Source of the DNA: Haematobia irritans
Taxonomy: Eukaryota; Arthropoda; Insecta; Diptera; Muscidae
NCBI RefSeq assembly: GCF_050003625.1
Contig: NC_134397.1
Location: 268,454,070-268,518,069 of the forward strand
Length of the DNA: 64,000 nucleotides
Direction: 5' to 3'
A program made the position numbers and the translations under genes. This document shows positions 55,779-64,000 of this stretch, in pieces; the stretch's first letter is position 1, and every line of letters starts with the position of its first letter. The notes under the pieces are model-generated. The model searched no databases and was not told the DNA's origin. It was given only the letters and a program-made list of their open reading frames with translations.

Positions 55779-56567
55779 TTCGCCGGTCTGCCATATACAA
55801 CACTTGCATTAATAAGGGAAATAAAATATATTTATTTCATCATAAAACGTTGCACATTAATATTTTAACTTTTTTAAAACTTAACTTAAGGTAGATGATA
55901 GGTAGAGATATGTAGTGCCAAGTATATTGGGATTAGATTTTGACGAGTGCAATTCAAAATTATTCGTGCTCATGAGGGGATTAACACTTCATGCGGATAG
56001 TTGCACACAGACTCCAAATACAGTGTGGTCAAGCAATTTTATTCGATTTTGTTGAAATTTTATTTCTATAGAAATAACAATTTCGTAGAAATTTTATTTA
56101 TTTAAAAACTAAAAAAAAACAAAATATATTTATATGGAAAATTTCTATACAAATTTTTTTCGAATATGGAAAATTTTATTTCTATCGAAAATTTCGTCGA
56201 ACTTTAATTTCTATATAGAATTCCGTCGAATATGAAAATTTCGTTAAAATTTTATTTCTATAGAACATTTCGTCGAAATTTTGGTTTCTATAGGAATTTT
56301 TTTATCGAAGCGCTTGCTTTTTTTAAGAAAATTTAGTCTGAATTTAATTTTTATAGAAAATTTCATAGACATATTTAATTCTATGGAATTATTTTTATCA
56401 AAATTTAATTTCAATAGAAAATTTATCCAAAATGTTATTTCTATAGAAAATTTCGTCGAAATGTTATTTCTATAGAAGATTTTGTTAAGATTTTATATTG
56501 TAATCATTATTGTTGTTTTAATTTCAGCTTTAAACCATTGCGTAGACTAAACTACAAGGAGTAGCTT

Positions 56568-58453
56568 CCCAGCAAAAAAGAGTCGCCAAAAAAGTAATGA
56601 AAATGTTCTTTTTGGATCCGGAAGTGGTAAAAAATTGACGCAGAAGCGATGTATTTAACATGGGCTTGTCATAGGAAGTCCTCCATTTCAGCAGTCGTTG
56701 CACTGAATTTGCATCACTTCTTTAGATGTGATCCGAATTCAATGTTTTGGATGTAAACTAAAAAATTCTGTGATATTTTGTCAAATAAATAATTTTTTAT
56801 AATTTTTAACGCTTGTCGGAAACGTTTGACCTCAAATATTTTCAAAAATTCACAAGTTTTTCAGATTGGATTTAGCATATTTTCCGACAAAATTTAAATG
56901 ATTTGTACCATTTTATGAATTCCTAAACTGTTTTTAACCAATTTGAAAAAAAAAGTAAGGAAAGTCTAAAGTCGGGCGGGGCCGACTATATTATACCCTG
57001 CACCACTTTGTAGATCTAAATTTTCGATACCATATCACACCCGTCAAATGTGTTGGGTTTTATATATAAAGGTTTGTCCCAAATACATACATTTAAATAT
57101 CACTCAATTTGGACAGAATTTGATAGACTTTTACAAAATCTATAGACTCAAAATTTAAGTTGGCTAATGCAGTAGGGTGGAACACAATTTTAGTTTAAAA
57201 AATATGGGAAACATTTAAATCTGAAGCAATTTTAAGGAAACTTCGCAAAAGTTTATTTATGGGTTATCGCTCGATATATATGCTTTAGAAGTTTAGGAAA
57301 ATTAGAGTCATTTTTACAACTTCTCGACTAAGCAGTGGCGATTTTAGAAGGAAAATGTTGGTATTTTCACCATTTTTGTCGAAATCAGAAAAACATATAT
57401 ATGGGAGCTATATCTAAATATGAACCGATTTCAACCAAATTTGGCACGCATAGCAACAATGCTTATTCTACTCCCTGTGCAAAATTTCAACTAAATCGGA
57501 GTTAAAAATTGGCCTCTGTGGTGATATGAGTGTAAATCGGGCGAAAGCTATATATGGGAGATATATCTAAATCTGAACCGATTTCAACCAAATTTGGCAC
57601 GCATAACTACAATGCTAATTCTACTCCCTGTGCAAAATTTCAACTAAATCGGACCAAAAAATTGGCCTCTGTGGTCATATGAGTGTAAATCGGCCGAAAG
57701 CTATATATTGGAGCAATATCTAAATCTGAACCGATTTCAACCAAATTTTGCACGCATAGCTACAATGCTAATTCTACTCTCTGTGCAAACTTTCAACTCA
57801 ATCGGAGCAAAAAATTAGCCTCTGTGGTCATATGAGTGTAAATCGGGCGAAAGCTATATATGGCAGCTATATCTAAATTTGAACCGATTTCAACCAAATT
57901 TGGCACGCATAGCTACAATGCTAATTCTACTCCCTGTGCAAAATTTCAACCAAATTGGGGTAAAACTCTGGCTTCTGGGGCCATATAAGTCCATATCGGG
58001 CGAAATATATATGGGAGCTATATCTAAATCTGAACCGATTTCTTCCAAAATCAATAGGAATCTATTCTGAGCCAAAACACATACTTGTGCCAAATTTGAA
58101 GTCGATTGGACTAAAACTGCGACCTAGACTTTGATTACAAAAATGTGTTCACGGACAGACGGACATCGCTATATCGACTCAAGAGCCCACCCTGAGCATT
58201 TTTGCCACAGACACCATGTGTCTATCTCGTCTCCTTCTGGGTGTTGCAAACATATGCTCTAACTTATAATACCCTGTTCCACAGTGTGGAGCAGGGTATA
58301 AAAAGTTAAAATAATTATGAAAAAACAAGTTATAAAAAATTGAATTAGGAAAACTTCCTGGGTAGTTAAAATAAAGAACATCATTGGGAGTGCATCTTCT
58401 AGAAGTGCTTTTCAAGTTGTGCCTTTGGAAGAATTTCCAAATTTTTTTGCTGG
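56568..58453. mobile_element. Repeat family C, copy 2, carrying D1
   Basis: CCCAGCAAAAAAGAGTCGCC at the left and TTTTTTTGCTGG at the right, with CTT on both sides (56565-56567, 58454-58456). Unit 1 reads through (CTACAAGAGTAAATTAACCA). Inverted relative to C copy 1. Non-coding apart from the nested D1. Confidence 0.78.
56950..58301 (-). repeat. Repeat family D1, copy g, full length, in family C
   Basis: Reads AAGTAAGGAAAGTC, GTCGGGCGGGGCCGAC, TATTATACCCTGCACCAC at the left and CCCTGTTCCACAGTGTGGAG then CAGGGTATA at the right. Four 153-bp units (marker GTGTAAATCGG at 57532, 57685 and 57838). The uninterrupted site is C copy 1 (TTTGAAACAAAAAAAGTTAA on its minus strand), so the target was an A-run. 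Confidence 0.85.
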
Positions 58454-58699
58454 CTTAACCAACAGATGTAAAGTATGCCTGTCAAATTTATTTGGGCAAA
58501 ACCCTGTAGACTGCAAGATGGTTGGCAAAACAATCAACCAATAATCAGAATAAATTCGGGTAACTCACTAAAGCCGAAGTGAATTACACTTGAACCTCCC
58601 GAACAAAAGGTTTTCTTGATAGTCAGTTTTGCCTAAACAAATTTACAAGCATATGCCTCTGTCAAAATCAAATCAATGATTTGAGTGCACTTGGCTGGG

Positions 58700-59540
58700 T
58701 TGTTTCGTCAAAATTGTTTTTGTATAAAAAATGTTGGGTAACTTTTTGGATTGTATAGACAATTTTGTCGAAATTTTTTCTTCTATAGAAAATTTCGTTG
58801 AAATTTTATTCTGTAAGGAAAAATTTCGTGGAAATTTTATTTCTATAAAAAATTTCGTAGAAATTTTATTTCTATAAAATATTTAGTGGAAATTTTATTC
58901 CTATAAAAAATGTTCTTGGAAATTTTATTTCTATAGAAACTATCATCAAAATTTTATTTCTGTAGAAAATTTCGTCAAAATTTTATTTATATAAAAAATT
59001 TCAACAAAAATATTATTTATGTGGAAAATATCGTTGAAATTTTATTTCTATAGAAAATGTTGTTGATTTTATTTCCATAGAAAATTATGTGGTAATTTCA
59101 ATTCTATAGAAAATCTCATCAAAATTTTATTTCTGTAGAAAATTTCGTCAAAATTTTATTTATTTAAAAAATTTAACAAAATATTATTTATGTGGAAAAT
59201 ATCGTTGAAATTTTATTTCTATAGAAAATGTTGTTGATTTTATTTCCATAGAAAAATATGTGGTAATTTCACTTCTATAGAAAATTTCATCAAAATTTTA
59301 TTTTATATTTTCTTTTTTATTTTAATATATATTTTTTTCGAAAGTTTATTTTTTATAATATAGTCAAAATTTGTATTTCTAGAGAAAATGTCATCGAAAT
59401 TTTATTTCTATAGAAAATTTCGTTGAAATTTTATTTCGATAAACAGTTTTTTTCGTTTTTTTTTATGCATGGAAAATTTTGTGGAAATTTTATTTCCATA
59501 AACACTTTTGTCGATTTTATTTCTAATAAAATTTTAAAAA
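58700..59540. repeat. 29-bp minisatellite array of duplication unit 2
   Basis: TTTCGTCGAAATTTTATTTC and TATAGAAAATTTC-type units with rare variants (AACTATCATCAAAATTTTAT, GTGGAAAATATCGTTG) shared with 53830-54290. One internal block (about 58975-59105) is repeated at 59135-59290. Confidence 0.8.
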
Positions 59541-59744
59541 AATATTGTAACAAAACAAAGATATATATATGAAAACCCAATCAAAATTAAGTGAAAATTA
59601 TTTCAATTCTGTTGATAAAATTAATACAATCTGTGGATACAAAATCCATAGTTTCCATTCGCATCATATTCAGATTTTCTTTCGGTGGGACTTGTGTTAC
59701 TTGTGCTATTTTATCTTGCAGCGATGGCGAGTTGGAAATGGAAG

Positions 59745-60029
59745 CTATCTACGTATTACATCTGTACGTGGTCGTTCTAACCCATTTGGACGTGGACGGT
59801 AAGTTGGACGTTTACGGCGAGTTGTACGTGGAGGTTTTGTTGCACGAGGATATGAAATTGGATATCGTGTCAGTTTATATTTATTTACACCAAATGGATC
59901 GGCCAAGTTTGTTCCGCGTTCGAATCCACTTCCATTCAAACTAGGATCAGTCTCTAATCTTTCACATTTAATTGCCGTTGGTAAAGTGCAAGCCAGTAGA
60001 AAAATAAGAATATAAGTGAGAAACTTCAT
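59745..60029 (-). CDS. Small secreted Pro/Arg-rich peptide precursor (paralogue 2)
   Basis: 94 residues in one exon, start at 60029. Residues 1-22 form a classic signal peptide (MKF, hydrophobic TYILIFLLACTL, then PTAIKC). Residues 23-70 are a spacer with ERLETDPSLNGSG and a basic/Pro segment (YPISYPRATKPPR). Residues 71-74 are RRKR, a furin-type processing site. The last 20 residues begin PTYRPRPNG and end VIRR, rich in Arg and Pro with no Cys. That layout resembles precursors of short proline-rich antimicrobial peptides such as drosocin, but this is an inference from composition and length. A seminal or other secreted peptide is possible. A TATA box and initiator lie upstream, and AATAAA follows the gene at about 59517 on the minus strand. 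Paralogue 1 lies 4.3 kb away. Confidence 0.72.
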   Translation of the reverse strand: MKFLTYILIFLLACTLPTAIKCERLETDPSLNGSGFERGTNLADPFGVNKYKLTRYPISYPRATKPPRTTRRKRPTYRPRPNGLERPRTDVIRR

Positions 60030-60107
60030 TCTTCTTCCAAATAACTTTCAACTGAATTCCAAATTAATTCACTTTCGTTGGATGTGAACTGAATAGCCGA
60101 GAGGCGG

Positions 60108-60118
60108 TTTATATATAG
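60108..60118 (-). promoter_or_regulatory. TATA box of peptide paralogue 2
   Basis: CTATATATAAA on the minus strand, about 25-28 bp upstream of the initiator-like TATTCAGTTC (near 60090), giving a 5' leader of about 60 nt. Identical spacing in paralogue 1. No clear kappaB site seen in the 300 bp upstream. Confidence 0.68.
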
Positions 60119-60400
60119 TCCGCCGGTCTGCCATATGCAACACTTGCATTAATAAGGCAAATAAAATATATTTATTTCATCATAAAACGTTGCACATTAA
60201 TATTTTATTTTTTTTTAAACCTTAACTTAAGGTAGAAGATAGAAATAGTAGGTCTAAAGTATATTGAGATTAGGGTTTGACGACGAGTGCAATTCATAAT
60301 TATTTGTGTTAATAAGGGATTAACCATTCATGCGGATATTTGGCCCACAGACTACAAATCCAGTGTGGTCAAGCAATTTGAATCGTTTGGGAAGAAGGGT

Positions 60401-61332
60401 TATTATCATCTGGTAGCTATTGTTATTGCGATCAAAATTCATATTTTAAACATCGGAAATGCTTAGAAAAATTCTACACTTTTGTAATATTACCGAAATT
60501 TGTTTTTAAAATTGAGCCAAGGAACACGTTTTTGTTTGGATTTATAAAGTAATTGTTGAACTAAAGGCATAATATTCGAAACGGATCGTTATTTGCATAG
60601 TTTGTTCTATGATGCAGAATCTTTTTGCGGTTCGAAATGTTATATTCATTATAAAAGAAATACTTAACATAGTTTTGCGATTTTCCAACCTCTGTGTCGC
60701 AGGCGGAACAGATTCGATCTGGACAGATTCGATCTTATTTCAGTGAATGGTATAATACGGACCCCAAATTATGGAATCATACCCACGATTGCGTTGTACT
60801 CATGAAGTGTAAAGTGTTTTGGTTATTGATTAACCTCTAAATTCTTTACTACACTAAATCCAAAAGTAAAAAAAAACTCCTTACTAATCACCATGGATAT
60901 GTTGGTTCAGACGCTGATCCACTAGCAATACAATGTAATTGTTCGTTATTATATATATATATTTTTTTTTAAATATGTAAATTTAATCTTTTCTTCTAAT
61001 ATATAAAAATAAGTTGGGTTTTCCTTCCTAACGCAACAATTTCCAAGGGTTTGCATTCATTGGAAAGGTCTCGCACTCCGTAAGGTTTACAGCAAAGAAA
61101 AATTCAAAAAACGTTTTAACGGAAAACCGGCAAAATCTGTGCATATTACAAAAATTTATAATTTGAATTAATCAGTTGCTTTTGTTATAAAAATTATTTT
61201 ATTTTTTACATGAAAAATGTTCGGAGAACGTAGAGGGTTGTTAAGTGGTTAAAATATGGTACCTCATTTTTTGATATGTGGACGCGGAGGTGGACCAACC
61301 CTTTATACGATTTTTGTTTAAAGTACAGTAAA
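60401..61332. other. Unassigned spacer, with a repeat J fragment at the right
   Basis: 60401-61180 has no gene or repeat recognised. 61200-61330 (GTTCGGAGAACGTAGAGGG ... TTTTGATATGTGGACGCGG) belongs to a repeat J that continues after D1 copy h at 62560. Confidence 0.45.
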
Positions 61333-62559
61333 AAAACAAGTAAGGAAAGTCTAAAGTAGGGCGGGGCCGACTATATTATACCCTGCACCACTTTGTAGAT
61401 CTAAATTTTCGACACCATATCACATCCGTCAAATGTACTATATATAAAGGTTTGTCCCAAATACATACATTTTAAAATCACTCGATTTGGACAGAATTTT
61501 ATAGACTTTTACAAAATCTATAGACTCAACATTTAAGTTTGCTAATGCACTAGGGTGGAACACAATTTTAGTAAAAAAATATGGGTAACATTTAAATCTG
61601 AAGCAATTTTAAGAAAACTTCGCAAAAGTTTATTTATGATTTATCGCTCGATATATATGTATTAGAATTTTAGGAAAATTAGAGTCATTTTTACAACTTT
61701 TCGACTAAGCAGTGGCGATTTAACAAGGAAAATGTTGGTATTTTGACCATTTTTGTCGAAATCGGAAAAACATATTTATGGGAGCTATATCGAAATCTGA
61801 ACCGATTTCAATAAAATTTGGCACACTTGACTATAGTACTAATTGTTCTTCTCGTGCAAAATTTTAAGCAAATTAGGGTAAAACTCTGGCTTCTGGGGCC
61901 ATATAAGTCCATATCGGGCGAAAAATATATATGGAAGCTATATTTAAATCTGAACCGATTTCAATCAAATTTGGCACACATGAGTATACTACCAATTGTA
62001 CTCCTTGTGCAAAATTTCAAGCTATTCGGGATAAAACTCTGGCTTCTGGGTCCATATAAGTGCATATCGGGCGAAAGATATATATGGGAGCTATATCTAA
62101 ATCTGAATCGATTTCAATCAAATTTTGCACACTTGACTATACGACTAAGTGTTATGTTTGTACAAAATTTCAAGCAAATCGGTACAAAACTCTGGCTGCT
62201 GGGTGCATATGAGTGCATATCGGGCGAATGATATATATGGGAGCTATATCTAAATCTGAACCGATTTCTTCCAAAATCAATAGGGTTCTATTCTGACCCA
62301 AAACAGGAACTGGTGCCAAATTGGACTTAAATTGCGACCTAGACTTTGATCACAAAAATGTGTTCACAGACAGACGGACGGACGGAGGGACGGACGGACG
62401 GAGGGACGGACGGACAGACGGATATGGTTATATCGACTCAGGGACCCACCCGGAACATTATTGCCAAAGACACCATGTGTATCTCGTCTACTTCTGGGTG
62501 TTACAAACATATGCACTAACTTATAATACCCTGTTCCACAGTGTGGCGCAGGGTATAAT
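61333..62559 (-). repeat. Repeat family D1, copy h, full length
   Basis: AACAAGTAAGGAAAGTCTAA and GGGCGGGGCCGACTATATTA at the left, CCACAGTGTGGCGCAGGGTA at the right. Preceded by an A-run. Contains an expanded (GGAC/GGAG)n tract at 62368-62420. Frame 61818-62231 is a by-product of the 153-bp period. Confidence 0.85.
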
Positions 62560-62895
62560 TATCTGATTTACTTGAGATTTACAGATAACACGCCCTGAGG
62601 TTATGAATTGATTATGGGGTACCTGATTTTTTAATATTTGGACGGGGTCACATCTCCCTTGAACGAATTTTTGAAAATTGGAACAAAATTATCCGATTTG
62701 CTTGAAATGTTCAGGGAAGGTTGAAGGGGCGTCTAGGCAAAGAACAGCTACTTTATTTTTCGATATTTCGGGGGCCTCCCCTTTGAAAAAAACTAAAATT
62801 TCTTGACTTACTGAAATTTTACGGAGAACTAAGTACATACCGTGAAACAATCACACTTTTCCAATTTACTTGAAATTTACAGAGGATGTCTTTAC
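62560..62895. repeat. Repeat J, tandem with period near 137 bp
   Basis: Markers GGGTACCTGATTTTTTAATA + TTTGGACGGGG and CTACTTTATTTTTCGATATT + TCGGGGG are about 137 bp apart, with TTGAAATTTACAG-type links. Shares wording with 61200-61330. Confidence 0.5.
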
Positions 62896-63511
62896 TTTAA
62901 ACATTTTGGTATTGATTCCGAGCCAAAGAAGAAGCGGAGAATACAAGTAAGGATACTTTTAAGACACAATTCGCTTTTAAATTTGGGTTTTGTGTACTTG
63001 CTTCTAGGGAGCCAATTTTAATTTTTCGCTTTTCCACCTTTTTTTCTTCATAAGCCATCAAAGTCCCTTAAAAACGAGTTAACGACAACTTTATTTTCCA
63101 AATTCAGACTCGACTTCCAGTAACATTTTTGCAATGTTTCAAGTAAAAAACGTCTTTAAAATAAAGTTTTGTAAAACATGTCCTATATTTGAACGATTTT
63201 TTGCTTTGTAGTGAAGATGCAAAAAGACAACAAATTTAAAGACAATTTCATTAATTTTAAAGAAATTTTCTGAATTATTAAAGTCAAGTTGACCTTAGCC
63301 CAAACATTTTTTCTTTCATGTTATGATACCCATTTGTAATTGAAATCACTTAATTATAAGGACAATACGACTTCGTTGAAAAGTTTATCGACTTTTGGAG
63401 AAGGAAAAAATCTTTATATTAGAGAAATGCGTCTTCTATGCTAAGCAAAATTCGCATTCGTATTTTAAAGACATTAAATCTTTGACCTCACGACAATATT
63501 TTTTTCAGTGT
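62896..63511 (-). mobile_element. MITE family E, copy 3
   Basis: Minus-strand copy: right end ACACTGAAAAAAATATTGTC (from 63511), collinear with 10913-11746 without its nested MITE. The left end lacks the terminal CAGTG and merges into repeat J. Confidence 0.72.
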
Positions 63512-63569
63512 ATATTGTTATTTTTTGTTTTCAATTCAATTATTCAATTTCTTTATTGTTTAATAATAG

Positions 63570-64000
63570 TAGGTCGGATGGAATTGCAAATGGACCATAT
63601 CGGTCCACTTTTACGTATAGCCCCCATATAAACGGACCTCCAAATTTGGCTTGCGAATCCTCTAAGAGAAGCAAATTTCATCCGATCCGGCTGAAATTTG
63701 GTACATGGTGTTAGTATATGGTCTCTAACAACCATGCAAAAATTGGTCCACATCGGTCCATAATTATATATAGCCCCCATATAAACCGATCCCCCGATTT
63801 GGCTTGCGGAGCCTCTAAGAGAAGCAAATTTCATCCGATATGGTCTCTAATGACCATGCAAAAATTGGTTCATATCGGTCCATAATTATATATAGCCCCC
63901 ATATAAACCGATCACCAGAGTTGACCTTCGGAGCCTCTTGGAAGATCAAAATTTATCTGATTCTGTTGAAATTTGGTACGTGGTGTTAATATATGGCTTT
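63570..64000 (-). repeat. Repeat family D2, copy e, runs off the window
   Basis: 153-bp units with TATAGCCCCCATATAAACCG (minus orientation of TATATGGGGGCTA) at 63619, 63770 and 63892. The terminal block near 63570 (GGTCGGATGGAATTGC) matches D2 copies at 25720 and 38800. Confidence 0.75.

Larger units (their letters stand above)
50340..56039. repeat. Segmental duplication, unit 1
   Basis: In order: degenerate 29-bp array (50340-50930), family B start (50990-51090), expanded array (51220-53500, absent from unit 2), family B end (53640-53830), array (53830-54290), repeat G insertion (54290-55260, absent from unit 2), peptide gene 1 and its upstream region. Order and many rare variants match unit 2. 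Confidence 0.8.
56040..60400. repeat. Segmental duplication, unit 2
   Basis: In order: degenerate array (56040-56510), family B start (56515-56567), family C with D1 insertion (56568-58453, absent from unit 1), family B end (58454-58650), array (58700-59540), peptide gene 2, and upstream DNA to about 60400 matching 55800-56040 (CATAAAACGTTGCACATTAA, CAGTGTGGTCAAGCAATTT). Confidence 0.8.

Noticed and set aside
62368..62420. (GGAC)n tract as a separate feature of interest
   Set aside because: An expansion of the GTCC/GTCT tract present in all D1 copies, and ordinary microsatellite behaviour.

Overview
The window looks like heterochromatin-like or intergenic DNA from a calyptrate (muscid-type) fly such as Stomoxys, Haematobia or Musca. 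The reasons are its very high A+T content, an irritans-subfamily mariner closely resembling the Haematobia Himar group, muscid-style tRNA-derived SINEs, rosa-type (DD41D) and DD37E Tc1/mariner elements, and no bacterial-style operons. The species assignment is inference. Nearly all of the 64 kb is transposable elements, minisatellites and their nested wreckage. Only one locus looks like a host gene family: two small secreted-peptide genes near the right end.

Layout. 0-4.1 kb: a TTAATTGA-rich MITE, a non-coding block that recurs inverted at 23 kb, and a decayed LINE inside an old SINE. 4.2-10.3 kb: 29-bp palindromic minisatellite arrays, a piggyBac-type MITE with TTAA flanks, and a rosa-type DD41D relic sitting in an array. 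10.9-15.2 kb: two copies of a long-ended MITE (family E), one holding a 226-bp MITE and the other a DD37E Tc1/mariner relic. 16.7-21.5 kb: a nest of repeat families D1 and D2, an irritans mariner, and a second long-ended mariner that itself holds an 8-bp-TSD MITE and a Transib-like element. 22.9-23.4 kb: the second copy of the conserved block. 24-30.4 kb: C, A, D1 and D2 repeats, a second Transib-like element, and a SINE carrying a TTA-flanked MITE. 32.3-41 kb: two more SINEs, a D1 inverted dimer carrying LTR-retrotransposon pieces, a small duplication, and a 1.6-kb D2 copy. 42-49 kb: one long 29-bp array broken by a SINE fragment, a D1-in-D1 nest and a LINE RNase H fragment. 50.3-60.4 kb: a tandem segmental duplication of about 5 kb, each unit carrying one small secreted-peptide gene on the minus strand. 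60.4-64 kb: further D1, E and D2 copies.

Two things deserve attention. First, the intact peptide gene at 59745-60029 encodes a 94-residue precursor with a signal peptide, an RRKR processing site and a Pro/Arg-rich C-terminal 20-mer reminiscent of drosocin-class antimicrobial peptides. Its duplicate at 55504-55689 keeps the signal peptide but has lost that region. Second, repeat families D1 and D2 are distantly related elements about 0.7-1.6 kb long. They share a terminal GC hairpin, a two-tier hairpin at the other end, a 153-bp internal period and insertion into A-runs without a clear target duplication. Several filled sites can be compared with empty sites inside this same window. I cannot place this family in a known transposon class.

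The nested insertions give a relative history. The 29-bp arrays and older D1 copies come first, then SINEs, mariners and MITEs, and the irritans mariner, the Transib-like copies and some D1/D2 copies are later. All coordinates were read by eye, and nothing was searched against a database.
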